This document shows, one piece after another, positions 1 to 6,269 of a DNA stretch of 8,975 nt. The stretch lies in contig PWVN01000227.1 of NCBI GenBank assembly GCA_003561835.1, positions 1-8,975 on the forward strand, in the 5' to 3' direction. Source of the stretch: Syntrophomonadaceae bacterium (GTDB lineage Bacteria > Bacillota > Dethiobacteria > PWVN01). A program made the translations under genes and the position numbers. Positions within the stretch are counted from its first letter, which is position 1; each line of letters opens with the position of its first letter. A model generated the notes under the pieces. It was not told the origin of the DNA. It ran no database searches and saw nothing but the letters and a program-made list of their open reading frames with translations.

Positions 1-121
1 AAGATTTTTTAAGTTTTAAGTAATTTCTACAAGAAATGGCAAAAACCTTTTTTGGGGTCCGAGAAAAAGATAAAAATCCCTGGCTAAAAATCTTTTTTCT
101 CAACAGGGCTTCCCGTGGGAT
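1..121. other. AT-rich non-coding stretch at left edge
   Basis: This stretch is strongly AT-rich with many A- and T-tracts, unlike the GC-rich genes to its right. A short inverted repeat, TTTCT-ACA-AGAAA, sits at about 24-36. An open frame starting at ATG 36 has no Shine-Dalgarno, runs through the tldE terminator and into the antisense of tldE, and is not considered a gene. I see no RNA gene or convincing promoter here. It is most likely the spacer between tldE and the next gene beyond the left edge. Confidence 0.6.
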
Positions 122-154
122 AGAAAAGGGCCTCCCGCCCGGTCGGAAGGCCCT
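122..154 (-). terminator. Intrinsic terminator of the tldD-tldE transcript
   Basis: The inverted repeat AGGGCCT (127-133) / AGGCCCT (148-154) forms a 7-bp perfect stem. After one mismatch, further C:G pairs (135-136 with 145-146) extend it. Read on the minus strand, the stem is followed directly by TTTTCTA, the T-tract expected of a Rho-independent terminator. It lies 15 bases past the tldE stop codon. Confidence 0.82.
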
Positions 155-169
155 GTGTTTTCCGGAAGC

Positions 170-1504
170 TCAACTGGACTTTCCTGTAAAGTGGAAGTCC
201 TTGATTTTCAAGGCTGGCACATAGCAGTTCAGGAAGAAGAAGGGGGTGCGCTGCCGTTCTGTCGAGATGGCCTCCACCTTGTTCAGGGCCTGCAGCATGC
301 TTTCGGTGAAGCGCAGGTTTTTGACGGCGCCGGTAACCCGGCCCTCCTGAATCCGGAAGAGGCCGTCCCGGGTCAAGGCCGTCAGTTGGGCGGTACGGGG
401 GTTGGTAGGGTTCATGTAGTGGAAGCGGGTCACCAGCAGTCCATCCCGGGTACCGGCAATGATGTCTTCCAGGCTTTGGTCTCCGCCGCTCATGACCAGG
501 TTCAGGGGCAGCCCTCCCAGGTTGGGCATGTTCACCGAGTGGCCGGTGGTCTCCACTTCGTCCTTTCGGGCCGTGGCCAGGTCGTAGGTGAGGCCCTTGG
601 CCACCCCCCTGTCGATGATGGTCACCTGCTGCCGGGGGGCTCCCTCGAAGTCGAAGGGGAGGCTTACGGTATTGGGGTCTTGATGATCGTCAATGACGGT
701 AATGTTGTCGCCGAAGACCTTCTCCCCCAGCTTGCCGGTTAAAAAACTGGCCTGGTTTTGAACGCTCCTGGCGCTGAAGCCCATATAGGCCAGGTACATG
801 AGGATGCTCCCCACCGCCAGGGGTTCCAGTACCACCGTGTAGGCGCCCGGCTCCAGTTCCGCGGGGCTTTGGTTCAACCGGGCCTTTTGGTAGGCCCGGG
901 CAAAGGTTGCCGGAATGTCCAGGTCCGCAACCCGGTTGGAGCGGTTGTCGGTATAACCGGAACCGCCGCTGTCCGAAGACACCAGGGCGGTAAAGGCCAC
1001 ACTGTTGCCCAGGGAGAAGCGCTTGATTCCCCGGGAGTTCCCCACGGCGATGAGGTTGGTGGCATAGGTTAAGGCCCCGAAGGCCCTGTAGCTGTCCTCA
1101 AGGGTGGCAATGGCCTCTCCCAGCAGCCGGGCCCGGTTTTCCCGGGAATACTGCCCCTCCAAAGCGGGAGCCAGGGCCACCTGCTCGATTTCAGCAGGGG
1201 TTTCCACCAGGGGGGGCTGTTCTTCCCCCTCCGGCAGGAAGTCCAGGTTGGCGATGGCTTCCTGCACTCCTTCCCGTACCCCTTCCGGTGTGTACAGGTC
1301 TGTGGAGATCTGGCTCTGCTTTTTCCCCCGGGTGATGACGATGGTTGCGGTCAGGCTGGATACTTCCACATTCTGGTGGATTTCCGAATTGGCAAAGCGG
1401 GTTAGGGCTTCCGTCCCGCCCTGGACGATGATCCGGGCATCGTACCCTTTGGCTTCATCAATGGCGGTATCGATAATGCGGTACGCGGTTTCTTTATTTA
1501 ACAT
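170..1504 (-). CDS. tldE: TldE/PmbA, non-catalytic partner of the TldD metalloprotease
   Basis: This 444-residue protein belongs to the TldE (PmbA) family, close to its usual length of about 450. In characterised bacteria TldD and TldE form a cytoplasmic heterodimeric zinc protease that trims unfolded or short peptides, for example microcin B17 maturation and CcdA antitoxin degradation in E. coli. Family-like stretches include YMNPTNPRTAQLTALTRDG (about 363-381) and the C-terminal VPALKIKDFHFTG (429-441). Where TldD has HExxxH, this protein has EPLAVGSIL (227-235), so it lacks the metal site, as is normal for TldE. The start ATG (1504-1502) overlaps the 3' end of tldD by 11 bases and is preceded by the purine-rich GAAGGTAGGTG. 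This points to translational coupling and one-to-one production. Any native substrate here is unknown, and no RiPP precursor or toxin-antitoxin gene is visible nearby. Confidence 0.93.
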   Translation of the reverse strand: MLNKETAYRIIDTAIDEAKGYDARIIVQGGTEALTRFANSEIHQNVEVSSLTATIVITRGKKQSQISTDLYTPEGVREGVQEAIANLDFLPEGEEQPPLVETPAEIEQVALAPALEGQYSRENRARLLGEAIATLEDSYRAFGALTYATNLIAVGNSRGIKRFSLGNSVAFTALVSSDSGGSGYTDNRSNRVADLDIPATFARAYQKARLNQSPAELEPGAYTVVLEPLAVGSILMYLAYMGFSARSVQNQASFLTGKLGEKVFGDNITVIDDHQDPNTVSLPFDFEGAPRQQVTIIDRGVAKGLTYDLATARKDEVETTGHSVNMPNLGGLPLNLVMSGGDQSLEDIIAGTRDGLLVTRFHYMNPTNPRTAQLTALTRDGLFRIQEGRVTGAVKNLRFTESMLQALNKVEAISTERQRTPFFFLNCYVPALKIKDFHFTGKSS

Positions 1505-2939
1505 CAGCTACACCTACCTTCACCTTTCTGAAACGGGCCGGGGAGGAGCCGTGGCCCACCCGGGCAGTCTGGGGGGGCTCCCCCTTGCCGCAGTTGGGGG
1601 TTCCGAAGAGCTGCCAGTGCTTTTCGTTGGCCACACCGTCGCAGGAGTTCCAAAACTGTGGGGTGATGCCGGTATAGATGGGATTCTTGAAGATCTTCCC
1701 CGTCAGCTTTCCGTCCTTTATCTCATAGGCAATTTCGGTCCCGAATTGAAAGTTGAGGCGCCTGTCGTCGATGCTCCAGCTCTTGTTGGTCTTGAGGTAG
1801 AACCCGTAGTCGACTCCGGCCAAGAGGTCCTCCAGTTCCATTTCCCCGGGCAGGAGGTTGATGTTGGTCATGCGGATGATGGGGATTCTCCCCCAACCGT
1901 CGGCCCGGGCCGTGCCGTTGGAAACCTGGTTCAGCCTGGCGGCCGTATCCCGGGAGGAGAGGAAGTTTTTGAAGCGGCCGGCGGTGATGATGGGCACGGA
2001 CTGGGCCGGAACGCCCTCATCGTCGTAGCCGAAAGTGCCCAGGCCGCCGGGGCAGGTGGCGTCGGCCACAATGCTGACATGGGGAGAGCCGTACTGGAAA
2101 TCCACCATGCCGGGATTTAAAAAGCTGGTGCCGGCATAACCGGCCTCGTAGCCGAAGACCCGGTCCAGTTCTATAGGGTGCCCCACACTTTCATGGATCT
2201 GCAGCATCATCTGGGAGCTGTCGATGACCAGGTCAAAATAACCCGAGGGGCAGTCTTCCGCCTTCACCAGGGCCAGAGCCTCCGCGGCCACCCCGGGGGC
2301 CTTTTCCACCAGGGCCAAACCCTGGATGAACTCGTACCCGGCGGTGGCATAGTTGCCTTTGAAGCTGGCGGGGTAGGAACGGCGCTGGAGGTCCTGGCCG
2401 TTGACGGCGAAGGCTTCCAGCCCTCCCCCGGTTTCATGGAGTTCCTGGGTGATATAGGAACCCTCGGTATCGGCATAGATTTTGTCTTCCCGGCGCAGCT
2501 CCAGGTAACCCGCCGTTTTGAAAAGGCCGGGTTCCGCCCTCTGCATGGCCTCCTCCGCCGTTAGAAGAAGATCAAGCTTTTCTTTTTTGGAAACTGCAAA
2601 GGGGTTCAGCTGAATGGGGGTTCGGTAATGGTCCGTAACCGGTTTCCGGGGGGAGAGTTCGATGGGGTTTTTTTGGGCCAGGCGGCTGGCCCTGGCAATG
2701 GCCAGGGCATCCAGGGCTGTTTGCTCCATCCTTCCAAAGTCCTGGGAGCCGGCGAAGCCCAGGGAACCCTCCAGGAATACCCGGATTCCGTAACCCTTTG
2801 TCCGGGAGGTGGACATGGTCTGAACCTGGCGGTTTTCCGTGGCATAGTCTTCTTCTTTGATGTCGTGGACCCGAAGATCGGCGAAGTCCACTCGGTGCTT
2901 CTGAAGCAGAGCCATCACGGAGGCGATTTTCTCTTTCAT
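1494..2939 (-). CDS. tldD: TldD zinc metalloprotease subunit
   Basis: This 481-residue protein is the catalytic subunit of the TldD/TldE protease and has the usual family length (about 480). The zinc-binding HESVGH motif (HExxxH) is at residues 249-254, followed by PIELDRVFGYEAGYAGTSFL. A C-terminal PNCGKGEPPQ segment supplies Cys450, matching the conserved C-terminal cysteine that completes the metal site in E. coli TldD. The active-site residues therefore look intact. I choose ATG 2939 (MKEKIASVM) over the upstream ATG at 2957. AAAGGAG at 2953-2947 lies 7 bases before 2939 and would be inside the gene if 2957 were used. A possible promoter -10 at 2971-2966 also leaves almost no leader for 2957. 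tldE follows with an 11-base overlap, so the two are one operon. The upstream phosphatase on the same strand may also read through. Confidence 0.94.
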   Translation of the reverse strand: MKEKIASVMALLQKHRVDFADLRVHDIKEEDYATENRQVQTMSTSRTKGYGIRVFLEGSLGFAGSQDFGRMEQTALDALAIARASRLAQKNPIELSPRKPVTDHYRTPIQLNPFAVSKKEKLDLLLTAEEAMQRAEPGLFKTAGYLELRREDKIYADTEGSYITQELHETGGGLEAFAVNGQDLQRRSYPASFKGNYATAGYEFIQGLALVEKAPGVAAEALALVKAEDCPSGYFDLVIDSSQMMLQIHESVGHPIELDRVFGYEAGYAGTSFLNPGMVDFQYGSPHVSIVADATCPGGLGTFGYDDEGVPAQSVPIITAGRFKNFLSSRDTAARLNQVSNGTARADGWGRIPIIRMTNINLLPGEMELEDLLAGVDYGFYLKTNKSWSIDDRRLNFQFGTEIAYEIKDGKLTGKIFKNPIYTGITPQFWNSCDGVANEKHWQLFGTPNCGKGEPPQTARVGHGSSPARFRKVKVGVADVK

Positions 2940-2946
2940 AGGCGAA

Positions 2947-2953
2947 CTCCTTT
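2947..2953 (-). promoter_or_regulatory. Shine-Dalgarno that fixes the tldD start
   Basis: AAAGGAG on the minus strand with a 7-base spacer to ATG 2939. It decides the start, because the longer open frame beginning at 2957 would contain this site and has only a weak GAGAG of its own. Confidence 0.8.
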
Positions 2954-2965
2954 CCATATTCTCTC

Positions 2966-2993
2966 ATAATACCTTTCCCCTTCAGCCGGTAAA
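2966..2993 (-). promoter_or_regulatory. Possible sigma-A type promoter of tldD-tldE
   Basis: On the minus strand, TTTACC (2993-2988) and TATTAT (2971-2966) are separated by 16 bases. The -10 differs from TATAAT at one position and the -35 matches TTGACA at four of six. The predicted start near 2959 gives a leader of about 20 bases carrying the AAAGGAG site. This is pattern matching only, and co-transcription from the phosphatase gene is an alternative. Confidence 0.4.
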
Positions 2994-3033
2994 ATCCTCC
3001 AAACAGGCCTTCCCCGTTAACAATTTTTCAATA

Positions 3034-3053
3034 GCACCCCCGGCCGGAGGTGC
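3034..3053 (-). terminator. Hairpin after the phosphatase gene, weak terminator
   Basis: GCACCCCC (3034-3041) and GGAGGTGC (3046-3053) flank a GGCC loop and form an 8-bp stem with one G-T wobble, starting 7 bases after the phosphatase stop. On the minus strand it is followed by TATTGAAAAATT, so the U-tract is poor. It may terminate partially, or stabilise the transcript end while some read-through into tldD occurs. Confidence 0.4.
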
Positions 3054-3060
3054 CTGACAG

Positions 3061-3690
3061 TTAGCGAGGAGGGAGCAGTTTCAGGATCTCCTCGGGGCGG
3101 TCGACCATGTAATCGGGGTTGCCCCGGGAGAGAAGGCCGGGGGAGTCGAATCCCCAGGTGACGGCCATGACGGGAACCCCTGTCGTCCTGCAGGCTTCGA
3201 TATCCCGCAGTTCATCTCCCACATAGAGGGCTTCCCTCTTCTGTATGCGAAGGGCCCGGATCAGCTGGCGCAGGGTCCGGTGCTTGCCGAAGAGGCCGGG
3301 GGAAGATTTTATGCCGGAGAAGAAATCCATCCCGTGGTTTTCCAGGAAGTGGGTGATATTCTCCCGGCTGTTGGAGGAGAGGATGTGCAGGTCGTACCCC
3401 CGGGCCGCCAGGGTGGAGAGGACTTCCCTCATGCCCGGATAGGGATGCAGGGAAGGGAGGTGCTCCCGGTAGGCCTTTTTCATCTCCCGAAAGACCTCGG
3501 GCAGCCTGTACAGGGGATAGCGCATCTCTTTAAACCTGTCCATGATGGGCAGGTTTTTCAGTTCCTCCAGCTTTTCCGGGGTCAGTTCCGGAAGCTGGTA
3601 CCTGTGGGCCAGGCGCCGGTAGACCAGGAGGGCAATCTGCCGGGAGTCCACCAGGGTGCCGTCGAAATCAAAAAGGATGCTGGTAAACAT
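3061..3690 (-). CDS. HAD-superfamily phosphatase, phosphoglycolate phosphatase-like
   Basis: This 209-residue protein is a haloacid dehalogenase superfamily hydrolase with an alpha-helical cap, the size of Gph/PpaX-type small-molecule phosphatases. All core motifs are visible. Motif I is DFDGT with nucleophile Asp8 and acid/base Asp10, motif II is SSNS at 105-108, the motif III lysine is in FGK (Lys136), and motif IV is VGDELRDIEA with Asp159 and Asp163. Residues about 15-85 form the helical cap. The substrate cannot be read from the sequence: phosphoglycolate, pyrophosphate or another phosphoester are all possible. ATG 3690 is the natural start because motif I begins eight residues later and I found no standard in-frame start closely upstream. 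No Shine-Dalgarno precedes it. TATACT (3702-3697) ends six bases before the ATG, so the mRNA may be leaderless. It is divergent from the ABC importer and co-oriented with tldD. Confidence 0.92.
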   Translation of the reverse strand: MFTSILFDFDGTLVDSRQIALLVYRRLAHRYQLPELTPEKLEELKNLPIMDRFKEMRYPLYRLPEVFREMKKAYREHLPSLHPYPGMREVLSTLAARGYDLHILSSNSRENITHFLENHGMDFFSGIKSSPGLFGKHRTLRQLIRALRIQKREALYVGDELRDIEACRTTGVPVMAVTWGFDSPGLLSRGNPDYMVDRPEEILKLLPPR

Positions 3691-3696
3691 ACCATC

Positions 3697-3702
3697 AGTA
3701 TA
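3697..3702 (-). promoter_or_regulatory. Likely -10 element (TATACT) of the phosphatase promoter
   Basis: TATACT on the minus strand leaves six bases before ATG 3690, so transcription would begin at or next to the start codon. The expected -35 position (3725-3720) reads TGTCAA, a poor match. The evidence is therefore a good -10, its position, and the lack of a ribosome binding site. Confidence 0.42.
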
Positions 3703-3713
3703 GCAGAAAGGCA

Positions 3714-3748
3714 GGGGGATTGACAGGGGGAATCAGGGTCAAGGGGGG
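3714..3748 (+). other. Four G-tract cluster (G-quadruplex-type motif)
   Basis: Four G-runs of 5, 5, 3 and 6 bases (3714-3718, 3726-3730, 3736-3738, 3743-3748) are separated by 7, 5 and 4 bases, satisfying the G3+N1-7 rule. It sits in the divergent region and covers the expected -35 zone of the phosphatase promoter. The first gap includes TTGACA at 3720-3725 on the plus strand, but there is no -10 at the right distance, so I do not call a plus-strand promoter there. Confidence 0.5.
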
Positions 3749-3822
3749 AAATCTCCGGCCGGCTCTCCGGCCATCACCGCAGGGGCAACTAATAATCGCT
3801 TCAAGGGAGGAATTTTTCTATT

Positions 3823-3832
3823 TTTCGCGAAA
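3823..3832. promoter_or_regulatory. Palindrome TTTCGCGAAA upstream of the ABC importer operon
   Basis: A perfect 10-bp self-complementary sequence lies 36 bases before the first permease start. It is embedded in an A/T-rich stretch, with partial outer symmetry from TTTC at 3815-3818 and GAAA at 3833-3836. It is a candidate operator for an osmotic-stress or other regulator, or the apex of a leader hairpin. No specific regulator can be named. Confidence 0.35.
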
Positions 3833-3854
3833 GAAATAACCTGAGAAACCCTGC

Positions 3855-3862
3855 AAGGGAGG
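3855..3862 (+). promoter_or_regulatory. Shine-Dalgarno deciding the first permease start
   Basis: AAGGGAGG directly abuts an ATG at 3863, which leaves no spacer. The next in-frame ATG at 3869 has a 6-base spacer and is the better start. The same 10-base string CAAGGGAGGA also occurs at 3802-3811 without a start codon after it. Confidence 0.7.
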
Positions 3863-3868
3863 ATGGAT

Positions 3869-4564
3869 ATGGGTTCAGCCGGTGGATTTTTGGCCTACAT
3901 GGAGGGAATCGGGGAGTTCTGGAGGGGCATTCTCACCTTTATAATGGAAAACAGGCAGCGGATCATGGAATATACCCTGAACCATTTTTCCCTGGTCCTG
4001 ACCGTCCTGGCCTTATCCCTGGCCCTCTGGGTTTCCGTGGGGATCCTCATCAGCAGGAATGATAAGACGGCCAATGCCGTCATGGGGATCAGCAATATCC
4101 TGTTCTGCATACCCAGCATCTCCCTCTTCGGCCTCTTCATCACCATCCCTTATCTGGGCCTGGGCAGGCGGTCTGCGGCCCTGGCCCTCCTTCTCTATGC
4201 CATGATGCCCCTGGTGCGGAACGTGTACAAGGGCATCAAATCTGTGGACAGATATGTTCTGGAGTCCGGGCGGGGTATGGGTATGTCTGCAGCCCAGATT
4301 CTCTTTCACATCCAGATTCCCCTGGCCTGGCCTGTGGTCTTTGCAGGGATCCGGGTAACCGTGGTGCTGATTACCGGGATTGCCACCGTGGCTACCTTCA
4401 TCGGGGAGAGGAACCTGGGAAGGCTCATTCATCACGGATTGACCCGCTCCAATTCCCAGATGATCGTTGCCGGAGCCCTGCTGGTGTCCCTCATGGCCCT
4501 TCTTCTGGATTTTCTCATGGGTCTGGTGGAAAAAAAGATCACTTCCCCAGGTTTGCGGGAGTAA
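3869..4564 (+). CDS. Glycine betaine/carnitine/choline-type ABC importer permease (first)
   Basis: This 231-residue inner-membrane permease belongs to the binding-protein-dependent OpuC/ProW/YehW family. Several hydrophobic segments are evident (about 41-62, 74-95, 103-116, 152-178 and 198-220). The cytoplasmic EAA coupling loop is at about 132-162 (ESGRGMGMSAAQIL, then IPLAWPVVFAGI), the part that docks on the ATPase. The segment CIPSISLFGLF (80-90) is typical of OpuCB/OpuCD permeases. I start at ATG 3869 because ATG 3863 abuts the Shine-Dalgarno. The ATPase start lies 19 bases after this stop codon, so the genes form one operon. The order permease-ATPase-permease resembles E. coli yehY-yehX-yehW. 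The substrate is probably an osmoprotectant such as betaine or choline, inferred from the family only. It cannot be assigned specifically as OpuCB or OpuCD. Confidence 0.9.
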   Translation: MGSAGGFLAYMEGIGEFWRGILTFIMENRQRIMEYTLNHFSLVLTVLALSLALWVSVGILISRNDKTANAVMGISNILFCIPSISLFGLFITIPYLGLGRRSAALALLLYAMMPLVRNVYKGIKSVDRYVLESGRGMGMSAAQILFHIQIPLAWPVVFAGIRVTVVLITGIATVATFIGERNLGRLIHHGLTRSNSQMIVAGALLVSLMALLLDFLMGLVEKKITSPGLRE

Positions 4565-4583
4565 TGCGAAGAGAGGTTGTCCT

Positions 4584-5561
4584 ATGATCGAGCTTGAAGG
4601 CTTGACCAAACACTACCCCAACAGCAAAAAGCCCGCGGTGGATGATTTCAGCCTGAAAATGGCGGAGGGGGAAACCTGTGTCTTCGTGGGCCCTTCCGGC
4701 TGCGGGAAGACCACGATCTTGCGTATGATCAACCGCCTGGTGGAGCCCACCTCCGGGTCCATCCGCATCGACGGCAAAGATGTCCTGTCCGCGGACCAGG
4801 ACCAATTGCGGAGGAACATGGGGTATGTCATCCAGCAAATCGGGCTGCTGCCTCACCGGACGGTCAGGGACAACGTGGCCCTGGTGCCCCGCCTTCTCGG
4901 GTGGGCGGAGGAAAGGACCCTCAAGCGGGTCCAGGAACTGCTGGGTCTGGTGGGGCTGGACCCGGAGGAGACGGGAGGCAAGTATCCCCACCAGCTGAGC
5001 GGCGGCCAGATGCAGCGGGTGGGGGTGGCGCGGGCCATGGCTGCCGATCCCCCCATCATGCTGATGGATGAACCCTTCGGTGCCGTGGACCCCATCGTCC
5101 GCAGCCGCCTTCAGGACGAGTTCCTGCAGATTCAGCACAGTTTCAATAAGACCATCTGTTTTGTCACCCATGATATCGACGAAGCCATGAAGATGGGGGA
5201 CAAGGTAGCCATTATCAACGAGGGCAAACTGGTGCAGCACGGAACCCCCATGGAAGTCCTCTCCCAACCTGCCGGCCCCTTTGTCCGGAACCTGCTGGGG
5301 GAAGACCGGGGGGTGAAACTCCTGGACCTGACAAAATGCCAGGACCTGATGAGACGGGATGAGGGGCTGCTGCAGAAACTGCAGGGAAACCCCTGTACCA
5401 TCGGGGCCCTGCAGCCGGTGAAGGCGGCCCTGGAGGTTATGCTGCGCAAGGACTGTGACACCGTAACGGTTCTCAGGGGGGACCGGGCCGTGGGGGCATT
5501 GACCTGGCAGGAAATCAAAGGGCATATTCACGGTCTGAGTGGTGAAGATCATGAACTTTGA
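4584..5561 (+). CDS. opuCA: OpuCA-type ABC importer ATP-binding protein with reduced C-terminal domain
   Basis: This 325-residue ATPase energises the flanking permeases. Motifs visible are Walker A GPSGCGKT (36-43), Q-loop within IQQIG (83-87), signature LSGGQ (138-142), Walker B IMLMDEP (158-164), and switch histidine His196 in VTHD. The stretch IQQIGLLPHRTVRDNVA is characteristic of the betaine/choline/proline ATPase group. Such proteins (OpuCA, about 380 residues) normally end in two CBS domains that sense ionic strength or nucleotide. Here only about 85 residues follow the ATPase core, with one weak CBS-like stretch (about 266-313: TIGALQPVKAALEVMLRKD, then VTVLRGDRAVGALT). I use ATG 4584, preceded by GAGAGG. 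An open frame extends upstream to 4467 but lies inside the permease gene. The end overlaps the next permease start by 11 bases. Confidence 0.93.
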   Translation: MIELEGLTKHYPNSKKPAVDDFSLKMAEGETCVFVGPSGCGKTTILRMINRLVEPTSGSIRIDGKDVLSADQDQLRRNMGYVIQQIGLLPHRTVRDNVALVPRLLGWAEERTLKRVQELLGLVGLDPEETGGKYPHQLSGGQMQRVGVARAMAADPPIMLMDEPFGAVDPIVRSRLQDEFLQIQHSFNKTICFVTHDIDEAMKMGDKVAIINEGKLVQHGTPMEVLSQPAGPFVRNLLGEDRGVKLLDLTKCQDLMRRDEGLLQKLQGNPCTIGALQPVKAALEVMLRKDCDTVTVLRGDRAVGALTWQEIKGHIHGLSGEDHEL

Positions 5562-6195
5562 TTTTGCGGCTTTTCTTGAGGCCCTGATCCACCGCTCCCC
5601 TCCTCACGTCCTGGAGCACCTGCTTTTGGTCCTGGTGCCCTTACTGCTGGCTGTGGCCATCTCCTTCCCCACCGGTATCCTCCTCACCCGGCCCCGTTAC
5701 CGGCCCTTTGCCGGCCAGGTCCTGGCCCTCTTGAATGCGGGCCAGACCATCCCCCCCCTGGCCGTGATCTGCATCTTTTTGCCCGTCTGGGGCCTGGGCT
5801 ACCGGCCAGCGGTTATCGCCCTGACCATCTATGCCCTTTTGCCCATTGCCCGCAACACCATTGCCGGCATTTCCGGGGTACCTCTGGAGGTCCGGGAAGC
5901 GGCCCGGGGAATGGGGATGACGGCCCGGGAGGTACTTCTCCAGGTGGAGCTGCCGTTAAGCTTCCCTGTCATCATGACGGGAATCAAGACTTCCGCCGTG
6001 CTGACCGTGGGAACGGCCACCCTGGCGACCCTGGTGGGGGCCAGGGGCATGGGGGCGGTGATTTTTGCCGGTATCAACTTTCGCCGGGTGGAGTTGATTT
6101 TGGCCGGGACCCTGGTCATCGGGGTTATGGCCCTTCTTCTGGACCGCATCTTAACTCTAATTGAATACGCCCTGACGCCCCGTTTTTTGCGGTGA
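5551..6195 (+). CDS. Glycine betaine/carnitine/choline-type ABC importer permease (second)
   Basis: This 214-residue membrane protein is the second transmembrane subunit. Hydrophobic segments are about 21-45, 55-81, 85-101, 135-163 and 181-206. The EAA loop is textbook: EAARGMGMTAREVLLQVELP (116-135), then SFPVIMTGIK. LNAGQTIPPLAV (61-72) matches the conserved loop of this permease family. ATG 5551 overlaps the ATPase stop by 11 bases, implying translational coupling. Adjacent in-frame GTG codons at 5539 and 5542 are possible but weaker starts. The operon closes 45 bases later at an intrinsic terminator. No substrate-binding lipoprotein follows, so periplasmic or surface capture must come from a gene elsewhere or from a domain I cannot see here. 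Confidence 0.91.
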   Translation: MNFDFAAFLEALIHRSPPHVLEHLLLVLVPLLLAVAISFPTGILLTRPRYRPFAGQVLALLNAGQTIPPLAVICIFLPVWGLGYRPAVIALTIYALLPIARNTIAGISGVPLEVREAARGMGMTAREVLLQVELPLSFPVIMTGIKTSAVLTVGTATLATLVGARGMGAVIFAGINFRRVELILAGTLVIGVMALLLDRILTLIEYALTPRFLR

Positions 6196-6239
6196 GGGGC
6201 CGTAGGGGCCTTCTTGAAGATAGAGACCTTTGCACCAAT

Positions 6240-6269
6240 GGGGGATCAGACGTTCCCCCGTATTTTTTT
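6240..6269 (+). terminator. Intrinsic terminator of the ABC importer operon
   Basis: GGGGGA (6240-6245) and TCCCCC (6254-6259) form a perfect 6-bp stem with an 8-base loop, followed by GTATTTTTTT. It lies 44 bases after the second permease stop and separates the importer operon from the large downstream gene. Confidence 0.85.

Noticed and set aside
36..224. Plus-strand ORF of 62 codons at the left edge
   Set aside because: No Shine-Dalgarno. It crosses the tldE terminator hairpin and then runs antisense to the 3' end of tldE. The product has no recognisable features.
1104..2120. Long plus-strand ORF (338 codons) opposite tldD/tldE
   Set aside because: Antisense shadow of well-supported tldD and tldE. 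The Ser/Arg- and then Gly-rich composition is typical of reverse-frame GC-rich DNA.
3720..3725. TTGACA as a plus-strand -35 for the importer operon
   Set aside because: The hexamer is perfect, but the position 17 bases downstream is a run of G, so there is no -10.
3770..3868. Riboswitch (glycine, TPP or c-di-AMP type) in the importer leader
   Set aside because: Fragments such as GGGGCAAC and CCTGAGA recall riboswitch strings, but the conserved partner segments are missing and no consistent pairing was found by eye.
4467..4583. N-terminal extension of the ATPase frame upstream of 4584
   Set aside because: It overlaps the first permease gene, is Trp/Cys-rich and unlike ABC proteins. ATG 4584 gives the standard N-terminus with its own GAGAGG.
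4539..5552. Long minus-strand ORF (337 codons) opposite the ABC ATPase
   Set aside because: Shadow of the ATPase gene, which has all ABC motifs intact. The His/Gln/Pro-rich product has no family resemblance.
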